DNA of 64,000 bases from the NCBI GenBank assembly GCA_022842205.1, contig JALHQA010000001.1, forward strand, positions 310,001 to 374,000. The letters are read 5' to 3'. This document shows, one piece after another, positions 8,277 through 17,397 of this stretch (within the stretch, counting starts at the first letter, position 1; each line of letters opens with the position of its first letter). The position numbers were made by a program, and so were the translations under genes. This DNA is from Hyphomicrobiales bacterium (lineage in GTDB: Bacteria; Pseudomonadota; Alphaproteobacteria; Rhizobiales; Methylopilaceae). Under the pieces are notes generated by a model. The model saw only the letters and a list, made by a program, of their open reading frames with translations. It did not search any database and was not told the origin of the DNA.

Positions 8277-9636
8277 AGCGCTCCTTCAGCAGTGCATAGA
8301 TGGCACGGATGGCCTGAGCCTCGCCCCCTTCGGGACGCGCCGGCCGGCTCGACGGTGTCCAGGCGAAGATGTCGAAATGCGCGTAGGATTTCGCCTTCTC
8401 GACATAGCGCTTCAGGAACAGCGCGGCCGTGATGGCGCCAGCATGACCACCGCCGGACACATTGTTCATGTCCGCTACCTTGGAATCGAGCAGCCGGTCA
8501 TAATTCTTCCAGAGCGGCAGCCGCCAGAGCGGGTCGTTCTCCGCCATACCGATGCGCACGAGGTCTTCCGCCAAACGGTCGTCGTCGGTAAAGACAGGCG
8601 GAATTTCCGGACCGAGCGCGACGCGGGCCGCGCCGGTGAGTGTCGCAAGATCGATCAGCAGCTCCGGCTCTTCCTCGTCCGCCAGCGCCAACGCATCGGC
8701 GAGCACGAGACGGCCTTCGGCGTCCGTGTTGCCGATTTCGACCGTGTGCCCCTTGCGGCTGCGATAGACATCGCCCGGGCGGAAGCTGGTGCCGGACACC
8801 GCGTTCTCGACGGCGGGAATCAAAACGCGCAGGCGCACTGGAAGCCGCGCATCCATGATCATATGGGCAAGGCCGAGCACATTGGCCGCGCCGCCCATGT
8901 CCTTCTTCATCAAAAGCATGTTGGAGCTTGGCTTGATGTCGAGGCCGCCGGTATCGAAACAGACGCCCTTGCCGACCAGCGTGACCCTGGGGTGGGCCGG
9001 TTCGCCCCATGAAAAATCGATGAGGCGCGGCGCGCGCGGGCTCGATACGCCGACGGCGTGAATGAGCGGAAAATCGCGCGCGAGATCGTCGCCGGAAATC
9101 GTACTGCAGACGACACCATGACGACCGGAGAGTTCGCGGGCGGCGAATTCGAGTTCGGCCGGCCCCATGTCGTTCGACGGCGTATTGACGAGATCGCGCG
9201 CCAGACGAACGCCCTCGGCCACGCGCAGAACCTCTTCCGGATCGACGCCTTCCGGCACAACGAGCTGGACCGTCCGGACGTCCGGCTTGCGGTAGCGGTC
9301 GAACCGGTAGCAGCCGAGAAGGAACCCGATAACGGCCAGACGCGGATCGAACAGCGGGCCTTCGACGCGATAGGCGCCCGCCGGAAGATCCCGGACGAGA
9401 TTGGCCATGAGGAACGGATCGCGGCTTTTGGCATCGCGGGCCTCGACACCGAAAACGGCACCCAGAAGCGTCCCTTCCGGCCCCGGCACCGCCAGCACCT
9501 TGCCGGGTGACGGCTCGTAACCGGAGGCCGCAATCCAGGCGCGGGCAGCTTCAGGCAGATGGCCGGAATCCTGCCCCTTGGACAGCGGCCAGATGGGGGT
9601 TGCCTGGGAATCGGGAGGCAGAAGAAGGGAATACAC
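8266..9636 (-). CDS. Leucyl aminopeptidase family protein (M17)
   Basis: A cytoplasmic two-metal aminopeptidase of the M17 family that removes N-terminal residues from peptides. Conserved motifs are present: the lysine/aspartate site 'GKGVCFDTGGLDIK', the 'MKKDMGGAA' segment, the signature 'NTDAEGRLVLADAL', and 'LIDLATLTGAARVALG'. The GTG at 9636 is preferred as start because GGAG lies 8 bases upstream and the product then begins MYSLLLPPDSQ; an in-frame ATG 18 bases further upstream and another at 9669 are alternatives. It overlaps the NlpC/P60 gene, so peptidoglycan peptide or general peptide turnover may be coupled. Next to a peptide importer, it could degrade imported peptides (inference). 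Confidence 0.92.
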   Translation of the reverse strand: MYSLLLPPDSQATPIWPLSKGQDSGHLPEAARAWIAASGYEPSPGKVLAVPGPEGTLLGAVFGVEARDAKSRDPFLMANLVRDLPAGAYRVEGPLFDPRLAVIGFLLGCYRFDRYRKPDVRTVQLVVPEGVDPEEVLRVAEGVRLARDLVNTPSNDMGPAELEFAARELSGRHGVVCSTISGDDLARDFPLIHAVGVSSPRAPRLIDFSWGEPAHPRVTLVGKGVCFDTGGLDIKPSSNMLLMKKDMGGAANVLGLAHMIMDARLPVRLRVLIPAVENAVSGTSFRPGDVYRSRKGHTVEIGNTDAEGRLVLADALALADEEEPELLIDLATLTGAARVALGPEIPPVFTDDDRLAEDLVRIGMAENDPLWRLPLWKNYDRLLDSKVADMNNVSGGGHAGAITAALFLKRYVEKAKSYAHFDIFAWTPSSRPARPEGGEAQAIRAIYALLKERYVR

Positions 9637-9717
9637 CGCACACACTCCGCACATTGAGGACCGGAGCATAGCCCAAGCCCGCCAAACGGCCGCAACACAC
9701 CCGGCAGCATCGCCGGT

Positions 9718-9738
9718 TTAACCATTGATTAGGGTTAA
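9718..9738 (+). promoter_or_regulatory. Candidate CtrA box upstream of tadD
   Basis: TTAACCAT at 9718-9725 is followed by TTAG with the correct 7-base spacing (TTAA-N7-TTAG). An inverted TTAACC-N9-GGTTAA lies at 9718-9738. The CtrA master regulator of alphaproteobacteria binds TTAA-N7-TTAA with TTAACCAT as the strong half. The site is about 72-79 bases before the tadD start, the same distance as the matching element upstream of cpaB. Read by eye only. Confidence 0.45.
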
Positions 9739-9796
9739 CGGCTGTAAATCTTTTGGCGTCGCCACCTGTCCGGCGCAACCGCACTCCGGGCCGCTC

Positions 9797-10606
9797 ATGC
9801 CGTTATCTACCGGACTTCGCAGTTTCAGACGGATTCTCCTCGCCGCGGCCTGCGGCGCGCTCCTCGTCGGGTGCACCACGACGAAGGATCCCGCGACGAC
9901 CGGCTCGATCGGGCGCGGGACCGTGAATGCCGTCAACGACGCGGCCAAAATGCGCGAGGCCGGAAACAAGAAAGGCGCTGCCGATCTTCTGGCACGCGAA
10001 GTGGCGAAAAGCCCGAAGGACAAGGGCCTGATGCTGCATTACGGGCTGGCGCTGGCGGATGCCGGACGTTCGGAGGAAGCCCTGGCGGCCCTTTCCCGGG
10101 CGCATGATCCGAAGCGCCCGGACTGGCGAATCATGAATTCCGAAGGCGCGATCTTCGACCAGCTCGGCCGCATGACGGAGGCGCAGGCGCGCTATCAGGC
10201 GGCACTGAAGCTTAAGCCCGACGAGCCGGCCGTGCTGTCCAATCTCGGCCTGTCGCTGGCGCTTTCGAACAAACCGGTGGAAGCCGAAACCATTTTACGC
10301 CGCGCGGTCGCGAACCCGGCGGCGACGCCGAAAATGCGCCAGAACCTTGCCCTCGTGCTCGCGATCCAGGGCAAATATGCCGAGGCGGAAGCGCTGGCAC
10401 GCCAGGACCTGCCGCCCGAACAGGCGGCGGCCAACGTCAAATACTGGAAAGAGAGCCTCGGAACGGCGAAAGCCCAGCCGGCCAAACCCGTAACGACGGC
10501 CAAGCCCGCCGCCGCGACCGCGCCCAAGGCGGCAAAACCCGCTGCATCTCCCGCCCCCGCCGCAGCGGCACCTCCGGCCATGCCCGATTTCGACCTGCGC
10601 TCGTAA
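9797..10606 (+). CDS. tadD: Tad pilus lipoprotein TadD, tetratricopeptide repeat protein
   Basis: A 269-residue secreted lipoprotein. The N-terminus has a basic start, a hydrophobic run and the lipobox LLVGC (RRILLAAACGALLVGC), so cysteine near residue 25 is the likely lipidation point. It is followed by tetratricopeptide repeats (for example 'LMLHYGLALADAGRSEEALAAL' split over residues 75-100, and 'PAVLSNLGLSLALSNKPVEA') and an alanine/proline/lysine-rich tail. TadD-type lipoproteins act as pilotins/scaffolds for the outer-membrane secretin of the Flp pilus. The start at 9797 was chosen because the upstream in-frame codons (from 9725) precede the signal peptide without adding homology. It runs toward tadC, meeting it after 11 bases. 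Confidence 0.88.
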   Translation: MPLSTGLRSFRRILLAAACGALLVGCTTTKDPATTGSIGRGTVNAVNDAAKMREAGNKKGAADLLAREVAKSPKDKGLMLHYGLALADAGRSEEALAALSRAHDPKRPDWRIMNSEGAIFDQLGRMTEAQARYQAALKLKPDEPAVLSNLGLSLALSNKPVEAETILRRAVANPAATPKMRQNLALVLAIQGKYAEAEALARQDLPPEQAAANVKYWKESLGTAKAQPAKPVTTAKPAAATAPKAAKPAASPAPAAAAPPAMPDFDLRS

Positions 10607-10617
10607 CGACGGGCCGC

Positions 10618-11580
10618 TCAGGTGATAGCCAGCACCTGCATGATGGCCGGGCCCATGATGACTATGAACAGCACGGGCAGGAAGAACACGATCATCGGAA
10701 CGGTGAGTTTCGGCGGCAGCGCCGCAGCCTTCTTCTCGGCCTCGTTCATGCGCATGTCGCGGTTTTCCTGCGCCATGACGCGCAGCGCCTGAGCGACGGG
10801 CGTGCCGTAGCGCTCGGACTGTATGAGCGCCGACGTGACGGCTTTCACGCCATCGAGGCCGGTGCGCGTGCCGAGATTCTCGTAGGCCTGGCGGCGGTCC
10901 TGCAGATAGGACATTTCGGCCGATGTCAGCACGAACTCCTCGGCGAGCGGGATCGACTGCTCGCCGATCTCCTGGCTGACCTTGCGGAACGCCGCTTCGA
11001 CCGACATGCCGGATTCGATGCAGATCAGCAGCAGATCGAGCGCATCCGGAAATGCCCGGCGGATCGAGGACTGACGCTTCTGTATGCGGTTCTTCAGATA
11101 AATCTGCGGCACCTTGATGCCGATATAGGCCATGACCGCGCCGGCGCAGAGCACGACGCCGATCGGCTGGCGAAGCAGGAACGCATAGCCGACCGCCAGC
11201 AGCGCAAGCCCGATCGGCGTGACGAAGCGGAAGAACAGGAAGACCGTCATCGGCGCCTGGCCGCGATAGCCGGCCATCACGAGCTTTTCCTTGGCGTCTT
11301 CCGCCGACAGATGCTTTGCAAGATCGAGCTGTTCGACGATGCGCTTCATATACGCCTTCGGTTCGCGCCGGAGGCTGATCTGACTGCCGCGCGCCAGACG
11401 CTCGCGCTCGCGCGCGCGCATCAGATCGCGCTCCAGAGCAACGGCCTTCATCCGGCGGCCAAGCTGGTCGCGCGACAGAAGCGGCATCGCAAGCGTCAGC
11501 ACAGTCGTGGTCGCGGCGATGCCGGTGAACAGCATCAGCAGGAAATCGCGATCCATCAGTCTGTCCATCAGGGCATTCAC
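10618..11580 (-). CDS. tadC: Tad pilus inner-membrane platform protein TadC (type II secretion F family)
   Basis: Inner-membrane platform subunit of 320 residues. It has the T2SSF domain (about residues 160-285) with 'RRAFPDALDLLLICIESGMSVEAAFRKVS' in parts and 'RYGTPVAQALRVMAQE', and four membrane segments, two near the N-terminus (about 12-32, 105-145) and one at the C-terminus. It uses a GTG start at 11580 with GAGGA 8 bases upstream. In the Flp system TadB and TadC together anchor the ATPase TadA/CpaF and push pilin subunits into the fibre. It is the last gene of the minus-strand cpaBCDEF-tadBC series. Confidence 0.93.
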   Translation of the reverse strand: MNALMDRLMDRDFLLMLFTGIAATTTVLTLAMPLLSRDQLGRRMKAVALERDLMRARERERLARGSQISLRREPKAYMKRIVEQLDLAKHLSAEDAKEKLVMAGYRGQAPMTVFLFFRFVTPIGLALLAVGYAFLLRQPIGVVLCAGAVMAYIGIKVPQIYLKNRIQKRQSSIRRAFPDALDLLLICIESGMSVEAAFRKVSQEIGEQSIPLAEEFVLTSAEMSYLQDRRQAYENLGTRTGLDGVKAVTSALIQSERYGTPVAQALRVMAQENRDMRMNEAEKKAAALPPKLTVPMIVFFLPVLFIVIMGPAIMQVLAIT

Positions 11581-11590
11581 AATGTCGTCC

Positions 11591-12559
11591 TCAGAAGTCG
11601 AAATTGATCATCTTCTTCATCGTCAGCACGCCGCATGTCATCCAGAGCACGGCACAGCCCATCATGATCTTGCCCGCCGGCTCGGTCCACAGCAGCGAAA
11701 TGTAATCCGGGCTAACGATGTAGACGAGGGAGCCGACGACGACGGGAAGCGAGCCGATGATCCAGGCGGAGGATTTGGCCTCCATGCTCATTGCCTGGAT
11801 CTTGCCCTTCATCTTCGCGCGCTCGCGCAGCACGTTGGACAGATTTCCCAGCGCCTCCGATAGATTGCCACCGGACTTCGACTGGATCGTAATGACGATG
11901 GCGAAGAAGTTGGCCTCCGACAGACCCAGGCGCTGGTACAGGCGATCGACGGATTCGCCGATCGTCACACCGACCGCCTGCATTTCAATCAACGAACGGA
12001 ACTCGGATTTGACCGGCTCCTGCGATTCCGATGCGACGATGCGGAAGCAGTCTCCAAGCGGCAGGCCGGATTTCACGCCCCGCACGATAATGTCGATGGC
12101 GTTGGGGAACTCCTTGATGAAGAGCGCCTGGCGGCGCTTTTTCATATAACCGATTGTCCAGCGTGGAAGGCCGAGTGCGCCGACAAAGGCGCCGGCAAGC
12201 GCGACATAGGGTGACGCTGTAAAGAGCAGGACGAGCCCGAGCACCAGGCCCGTTACGAGGCTGAACAGATAGAATTTCGTCGCCGTCATCCGCAGTCCGG
12301 CCTGCTCGATGCGTACGCTGAGCGGCGGATTTCGGAGATTTTTCTGGCGCTTCTCGAGCTCTTTCAGGCTGTCGGCGACCTGACCGCGACGCAGAGCCGT
12401 CTCGCGTGGATTGATGGCAATCCGCGCGCCGGCATCAAAGATCGACTTCTGGCGTTTCTCGGCGCGATCGTCGGTCAGCCAGGGATAGGCGAGCACATAC
12501 ACCCCGCCCCCGGCGGCGAGGGCCGCCAGAGCGAAGATTGCGATCTGCTTCGCATCCAT
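11591..12559 (-). CDS. tadB: Tad pilus inner-membrane platform protein TadB (type II secretion F family)
   Basis: Partner of TadC, 322 residues with the T2SSF domain near residues 155-285 ('FPNAIDIIVRGVKSGLPLGD', 'LGLSEANFFAIVITIQSKSG'). It has an N-terminal membrane segment (about 5-25), a pair near residues 95-135, and two at the C-terminus. The stop is 10 bases before the tadC start, and its start follows cpaF after 3 bases, so it belongs to the same transcript. The role (assembly platform for the Flp fibre, moved by the CpaF ATPase) is known from the family. Confidence 0.93.
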   Translation of the reverse strand: MDAKQIAIFALAALAAGGGVYVLAYPWLTDDRAEKRQKSIFDAGARIAINPRETALRRGQVADSLKELEKRQKNLRNPPLSVRIEQAGLRMTATKFYLFSLVTGLVLGLVLLFTASPYVALAGAFVGALGLPRWTIGYMKKRRQALFIKEFPNAIDIIVRGVKSGLPLGDCFRIVASESQEPVKSEFRSLIEMQAVGVTIGESVDRLYQRLGLSEANFFAIVITIQSKSGGNLSEALGNLSNVLRERAKMKGKIQAMSMEAKSSAWIIGSLPVVVGSLVYIVSPDYISLLWTEPAGKIMMGCAVLWMTCGVLTMKKMINFDF

Positions 12560-12562
12560 CGC

Positions 12563-14020
12563 CTAGCCCCGGAGTTCTTCGGCGACTTCGGAGGCGTCGA
12601 GCGCCGCCGCGAGCTTGGCTTCCTCGCCGAAATAGCGCGCCCTCTCCCAGAATCGCGGCCGGGCGATACCGGTCGATCGATGGCGGCCAATCAGCCTTCC
12701 GTTCTGGTCTTCGCCGAGAATCTCGAAAACGAAGATGTCCTGCGTCGTCACGACATCGCCTTCCATGCCGACGACCTCGGTGACATGGGTGATGCGGCGC
12801 GAGCCGTCGCGCAGACGTTGCGTCTGGACAATGACGTCCACGGAGGTTGCAATCATCTCGCGGATCGTGCGCGCCGGCAGGCTGAAGCCGCCCATGGAGA
12901 TCATGCTCTCCATGCGCGCAATGGCTTCGCGCGGCGAATTGGCGTGCAGCGTGCCCATCGAGCCGTCGTGACCGGTGTTCATCGCCTGCAGAAGATCGAA
13001 GGCCTCGGGTCCGCGAACCTCGCCGACGATGATGCGTTCGGGACGCATACGCAGGCAGTTGCGGACGAGGTCGCGCATCGTGACCTGGCCCTCGCCCTCG
13101 AGGTTCGGCGGACGCGTTTCGAGGCGTACGACATGCGGCTGCTGGAGCTGCAATTCGGCGGCATCTTCGCAGGTGATGATGCGTTCGTCCTCGTCGATCG
13201 CGCGCGTGAGGCAATTCAGCAGCGTCGTCTTGCCGGAACCGGTGCCGCCGGAAATGACTGTATTGCAGCGCGAACGGCCGATAATGCGCAGGATCTCCGC
13301 GCCCTCCGCCGTGACGGTGCCGAACTTCACCATCTGTTCGAGGGTCAGCTTGTCACGTTTGAATTTTCGGATCGTCAGCGTCGGCCCGTCGAGCGCAAGC
13401 GGCCCGACGATGACGTTGACGCGCGAACCGTCCGGCAGGCGCGCGTCGCAGATCGGCGAGCTTTCGTCGACGCGCCGGCCAACCTGGCTGACGATGCGCT
13501 GGCAGATATTCAGCAACTGGGAATTGTCGCGGAAGCGGACATTGGTCAGCTGAATCTTGCCGCCAACCTCAATGTAGGTCTTGTCGTTACCGTTGACCAT
13601 GATGTCGGCGATATCGTCGCGCGCAAGCAGCGGCTCAAGCGGACCATAGCCCAGCACGTCGTTGCAGATATCGTCGAGCAGCTCTTCCTGCTCGGAGATC
13701 GACATCACGAGGCTCTTCAGCGAGATGATCTCGTTGACGATGTCGCGAATTTCCTCACGCGCACTGTCCGGCTCGAGACGCGCCAGCTGCGCGAGGTCGA
13801 TCGCCTCGATAAGGGCCGAGAAGATCGCGCTTTTGGTTTCGTAATAGCTGTCGGGACGACGGGCGTCCTGGGGGGGGGCTGGGGCGCGCGTGGACGACGG
13901 CGCCGACGGCGCGATCGGCACCGACCTCGGCGCGGCAACAGGAACGGAAGCCGCGGCCGGCGACGGCGCGGGAATCGCGTCCACGCCGACAGCGCCGCGT
14001 TTTCCGAAACCGCCGCTCAT
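12563..14020 (-). CDS. cpaF: Tad pilus assembly ATPase CpaF/TadA
   Basis: Cytoplasmic secretion ATPase of 485 residues that powers Flp pilus assembly (and in some species retraction). Walker A is 'ISGGTGSGKTTLLNCL', the Asp box appears around 'DEDERIITCEDAAELQL', Walker B is 'RPERIIVGEVRGPEAFDLL', and the His box 'GHDGSMGTLHANSPREA' is intact. Residues 1-55 are a low-complexity proline/alanine linker that contains a run of nine identical bases (13870-13878). The stop is 3 bases before tadB and the start 4 bases after the cpaE stop, so the genes are co-transcribed. Confidence 0.96.
   Translation of the reverse strand: MSGGFGKRGAVGVDAIPAPSPAAASVPVAAPRSVPIAPSAPSSTRAPAPPQDARRPDSYYETKSAIFSALIEAIDLAQLARLEPDSAREEIRDIVNEIISLKSLVMSISEQEELLDDICNDVLGYGPLEPLLARDDIADIMVNGNDKTYIEVGGKIQLTNVRFRDNSQLLNICQRIVSQVGRRVDESSPICDARLPDGSRVNVIVGPLALDGPTLTIRKFKRDKLTLEQMVKFGTVTAEGAEILRIIGRSRCNTVISGGTGSGKTTLLNCLTRAIDEDERIITCEDAAELQLQQPHVVRLETRPPNLEGEGQVTMRDLVRNCLRMRPERIIVGEVRGPEAFDLLQAMNTGHDGSMGTLHANSPREAIARMESMISMGGFSLPARTIREMIATSVDVIVQTQRLRDGSRRITHVTEVVGMEGDVVTTQDIFVFEILGEDQNGRLIGRHRSTGIARPRFWERARYFGEEAKLAAALDASEVAEELRG
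13870..13878. repeat. Homopolymer tract of nine G (C on the coding strand) inside cpaF
   Basis: Nine consecutive G on the plus strand, read as C on the coding strand, code for the A-P-P stretch near residues 48-50 of CpaF, in the disordered N-terminal linker. Gain or loss of one base would shift the frame ahead of the ATPase domain. Homopolymers of this length are common sites of slipped-strand phase variation, and also of sequencing error. Confidence 0.7.
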
Positions 14021-14024
14021 GACG

Positions 14025-15290
14025 TCAGGCCCTCTTGCGCAGCAGCGTGAATGAATCGAACAGCGTCTTCTTCTTCACGCGCGTGTCGCCGCGCCCGGTC
14101 ACGGTCCGGGCAATGTCCATGAACTGCTCGTTGACTTTGTTCGAGGCGGAGATTTCCGCGATCATCTGTCCGTTGTTGGATGCCGTTCCGAACAATTGCG
14201 GTTCGAAGGCAATGACCGCAGCCGGCTCGATGTCGAGCGCCTTGGCGAATTCCGCGGTCTTGATCTCCGGCCGCTTCGGCATCCCGACCTGATTGAGCAC
14301 AAGACGCGGCGGCGCATCGTGCGGGCGCTGCGCGCGCGTCAGGTCGATGATGTTCTTGGCGTTGCGCAGATTGGCGAGATCGGGACTTGCGACGATGACG
14401 ATCTCGTCCGCCGCGATGAGCGCACGGCGCGTCCATCCGGTCCATCCGTGCGGAACGTCGAGCACGATGAACGGCACGTTCCCGCGCAGGATGTCGTAGA
14501 GGCCGTCAAAGGCATCGGAATGGAAATCATAGGACCGCTCAAGCGTCGCGGGAGCCGCGAGCAGGCTGAGATTGTTGGTGCACTTCGTCAGCAGGCGATC
14601 GACGAGATTGGCGTCCAGACGGTCCGGCGCGAACACCGCATCGGCGATACCCTGCGGAGGATCCTGGTTGAGATCGAGGCCGGCGGTGCCGAAGGCAAGA
14701 TCGAGATCGGCGACCACCGTCGGCTGTTCGAACGCGCCCGCGATCGACCACGCTACATTGTGCGAGACGGTTGACGCGCCAACGCCGCCCTTTGCGCCGA
14801 TGAAGGCAATCGTGCGGCCGACCGGCTCTGCATCCGGCGCGCGGAACAGGTCCGACAGCGAGCGTACGACCTCGAGCGTCTGCACAGGCGCCACGAGATA
14901 CTCCGACACGCCGCGGCGGATGAGATCGCGGTACAGAAGGACGTCATTGACACGGCCGATGACGATGACCTTGGTGCCGAAGTCGCAGACTTCCGCGAGC
15001 TTGTCGAGACACGACACCAGAACCTCGCGGCCGCCATCGGTTTCGATGACGATCACGTTCGGCGTCGCGGAGTTGCGGTAGGCCTCGACGGCCGCGAGCG
15101 CGCCGCCCATCTGGACCTTTACATGCGCTTTCTCCATCCGGCGATCGGCCGCCGCCTGTTCCATCGCCTGGGCAACGTCCGGCGTTTCGCAGAACGCCTG
15201 GATCGACACGCGCGGAAGCGGCGCGATCTGAGCAAGCTCGGCATCGCCTGTATCCGGCAAGGATGCCGCTATCGTGTGACCATCACTCAT
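14025..15290 (-). CDS. cpaE: Pilus assembly protein CpaE/TadZ, MinD-like ATPase with receiver-like domain
   Basis: Cytoplasmic localisation factor of 421 residues that recruits the pilus machine to its site, usually a cell pole. The N-terminal half (about 40-165) resembles a response-regulator receiver ('VIVIETDGGREVLVS', 'FGTKVIVIG') and the C-terminal half is a ParA/MinD-type ATPase. Its deviant Walker A reads 'GAKGGVGASTVSHNVA', keeping the signature lysine but with alanine where MinD has the second lysine, as is common in CpaE. The ATG at 15290 was chosen because it starts MSDGHTIAAS and overlaps the cpaD stop by 8 bases; a longer frame to 15626 lies inside cpaD. Confidence 0.93.
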   Translation of the reverse strand: MSDGHTIAASLPDTGDAELAQIAPLPRVSIQAFCETPDVAQAMEQAAADRRMEKAHVKVQMGGALAAVEAYRNSATPNVIVIETDGGREVLVSCLDKLAEVCDFGTKVIVIGRVNDVLLYRDLIRRGVSEYLVAPVQTLEVVRSLSDLFRAPDAEPVGRTIAFIGAKGGVGASTVSHNVAWSIAGAFEQPTVVADLDLAFGTAGLDLNQDPPQGIADAVFAPDRLDANLVDRLLTKCTNNLSLLAAPATLERSYDFHSDAFDGLYDILRGNVPFIVLDVPHGWTGWTRRALIAADEIVIVASPDLANLRNAKNIIDLTRAQRPHDAPPRLVLNQVGMPKRPEIKTAEFAKALDIEPAAVIAFEPQLFGTASNNGQMIAEISASNKVNEQFMDIARTVTGRGDTRVKKKTLFDSFTLLRKRA

Positions 15291-15993
15291 CGGTGGACAC
15301 GGTCTCCTTCTGGTAGGAGGTCGTCGTCGACTCACCCTTCCCGTATTTTCCAATGACGGTGGTGCGGCGCGCGGCCCATGCGGAGCTTTCCGCACGCGGC
15401 CGGATGAAATCTTCCGGGTCTTCAACCTGCGCCGCGAGGTTCTGCTGATAGGCACAGCCGAAGTTCCAGTCCTGCCGGTTGCGGTTCGACTCCTCGGGAT
15501 CGCCGTAGCCGATGTCCCCGGGCCACTGACCGCACGGGTGCGGCAGTTTCGCTTCGAGCACAGGAAATTCCAGACGTACCGGAGCAAGATGTCCGGGCCC
15601 GTCGGCCGGATAACGCGCGGTCGCAACCGCGTTCGGCGGCAGGCCCATTGAAATGAGGATGCGGTGTATTTCCCGACTGGCGTGTGCCGCCTGCCGGTCC
15701 CGCTCGCGGGTTGATCCGGTCGGAACCTGGATCACCAATCTGCCGCGCCCGCGCGCGCGCCACTCTGCAGCGAAAGACTGGATGTCGCCGACCTGGCGAT
15801 CCGTCAGCCCGCCGGGGCCGCCGCCCGGGATGAGGTCAAGTGTCGTCATCCCTTCCGTCACGTTTATGGGATGGCGCGCCCGGACATCATCGGGCAGCGA
15901 ACCGGTTATGTCGGTATCGCCCTTTGTGGCGCAGCCGCCGACACTCAATGTCAGCAGGGCGAGGAGCGAGAGGGAGAAGGTCCGGGCGCGCAT
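15283..15993 (-). CDS. cpaD: Pilus assembly lipoprotein CpaD
   Basis: Outer-membrane-associated lipoprotein of 236 residues, partner of the secretin CpaC. It has a signal peptide ending at a lipobox (LLALLTLSVGGC) and a DUF/CpaD family body with an OmpA-like-looking stretch (the 'IQVPTGSTRERDRQAAH' region, then 'RYPADGPGHLAPVRLEFPV'). Four later cysteines are visible ('LPHPCGQWPGD', 'WNFGCAYQQN'), a CpaD trait. ATG at 15993 is preferred over an upstream GTG (15999) because GGAG is 5 bases before it. Its 5' end nearly touches cpaC and its 3' end overlaps cpaE. Confidence 0.92.
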   Translation of the reverse strand: MRARTFSLSLLALLTLSVGGCATKGDTDITGSLPDDVRARHPINVTEGMTTLDLIPGGGPGGLTDRQVGDIQSFAAEWRARGRGRLVIQVPTGSTRERDRQAAHASREIHRILISMGLPPNAVATARYPADGPGHLAPVRLEFPVLEAKLPHPCGQWPGDIGYGDPEESNRNRQDWNFGCAYQQNLAAQVEDPEDFIRPRAESSAWAARRTTVIGKYGKGESTTTSYQKETVSTDE

Positions 15994-15995
15994 GA

Positions 15996-17372
15996 TCACT
16001 CCACGATGTGGCCGATCGGCCCCTTATAGGTTCCCACCGGCGCGAGACCCGGCGCATAGATCTTGTTGAGACGACCGAGCAGAATGGTGTCGACGTCGGT
16101 CGGCGTACTGAAGCCGTCATCCGGTAGCGCGAGCTTGTCCCTTGCGGTCGAGCGCGCGATGTAGGGCGTGACGATAACGACTAGCTCGCTCTGGCCGCGC
16201 TGATAGTCGCGGCTGCGGAACAGCGTCCCGAGGACAGGAAGATTGATCAGCCCCGGCATGCCGCGAATGCTCTGCCGCGACTTGTCCTGAAGGAGACCGG
16301 CGATGGCGTACGAGCCTCCGGAGGGAAGCTCGACGGTCGTGTTGGCCCTGCGCACCGAGAGAGCCGGAATGCTGAGATTGTTGACCTCGATCGCGCCCTC
16401 GTTGCTGAGTTCGCTGACCTCGGTGCCGATCTGCAGGCTGATCCGGCCGGACGTCAGGACTACGGGAGTGAAGGTGAGGCCGACACCGAACTTCTTGAAC
16501 TCGATCGTGATCTCGTTGTCGTCGCGGCCGACCGGAACGGGGAATTCGCCGCCGGCAAGAAACTCCGCGCGCTCGCCGGATATCGCCGAGAGCGTGGGTT
16601 CGGCAAGCGTGCGCAGCAGACTTTTCTCTTCGAGCGCCTCAAGTTGGCCGAGGAGCGTATTGGCGCCCCAGGTGTTTGCGCCGCCAATGACACCGATCGG
16701 CGATGCGAAATCCGTGGGATCGATGTCGACGCCAAAGATTCCGCCGTCGGTGACGCGCGTATAGTCCCATCTGATGCCGAGCTGTTTGGCGGTGTCGCGT
16801 TTCATCTCCACGACCGAGACCTTGAGCATCACCTGATCGCGATTCTCGATCGCAAGCGCATTGACGACCTTGTCAGGGCCTCCGACGAGGTTGGCGGCAA
16901 TTTCGGCAGCCGTCGCAGCCTCGGCCGGAGATTTGACCGACCCCGTAAGCATGACGGATTCGCCAACGGCAGATGCCGAGACCTGGGCCCCCGGTATGGA
17001 CGTCTGAATGTTATTGCGGATCGGCGACATGTCGCGCGCGACCGAAACCGCAAGGCTATCGATCTGACGGCCTTCGGCGTCGAAGAAGATGATGTCGGTT
17101 TCGCCGAGCGCAATGCCGATGACATAGGCCTTGCGCGACGAGCGCACGACGGCATTGGCGACCTTCGGATCGGCGACAAGCACCTCAGCCGCGTCCACCG
17201 GAAGATTCACGACATAGGATTTGCCGATGCCGAGCTGGACGACGCGCGCTCCGTTCGATGCATAGACGACACTGCTATCGGCTGCATGGACCGGCGCGCA
17301 AAGCTGGCCGGGCACAAGCAGCATCGCCGCCAATGCAAGGCTTTTCGCCAGAGCCCGAATACCCGACTTCAT
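15996..17372 (-). CDS. cpaC: Flp pilus secretin CpaC/RcpA
   Basis: Outer-membrane secretin of 458 residues forming the pore through which the Flp fibre leaves the cell. A signal peptide (SLALAAMLLVPGQLCAPVHA) is followed by the pilus N-terminal domain (about 35-105: 'GIGKSYVVNLPVDAAEVLVADPK'), a BON-like domain (about 115-180), and the secretin core (about 240-420) with 'LLRTLAEPTLSAISGERAEFLAGGEFPVP' in pieces and 'SGGSYAIAGLLQDK...GMPGLINLPVLGTLF'. The family role is well established. It is the second gene of the cpaB-led operon. Confidence 0.95.
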   Translation of the reverse strand: MKSGIRALAKSLALAAMLLVPGQLCAPVHAADSSVVYASNGARVVQLGIGKSYVVNLPVDAAEVLVADPKVANAVVRSSRKAYVIGIALGETDIIFFDAEGRQIDSLAVSVARDMSPIRNNIQTSIPGAQVSASAVGESVMLTGSVKSPAEAATAAEIAANLVGGPDKVVNALAIENRDQVMLKVSVVEMKRDTAKQLGIRWDYTRVTDGGIFGVDIDPTDFASPIGVIGGANTWGANTLLGQLEALEEKSLLRTLAEPTLSAISGERAEFLAGGEFPVPVGRDDNEITIEFKKFGVGLTFTPVVLTSGRISLQIGTEVSELSNEGAIEVNNLSIPALSVRRANTTVELPSGGSYAIAGLLQDKSRQSIRGMPGLINLPVLGTLFRSRDYQRGQSELVVIVTPYIARSTARDKLALPDDGFSTPTDVDTILLGRLNKIYAPGLAPVGTYKGPIGHIVE

Positions 17373-17397
17373 GTCCTAACCCGCCCCTACACCGCTG

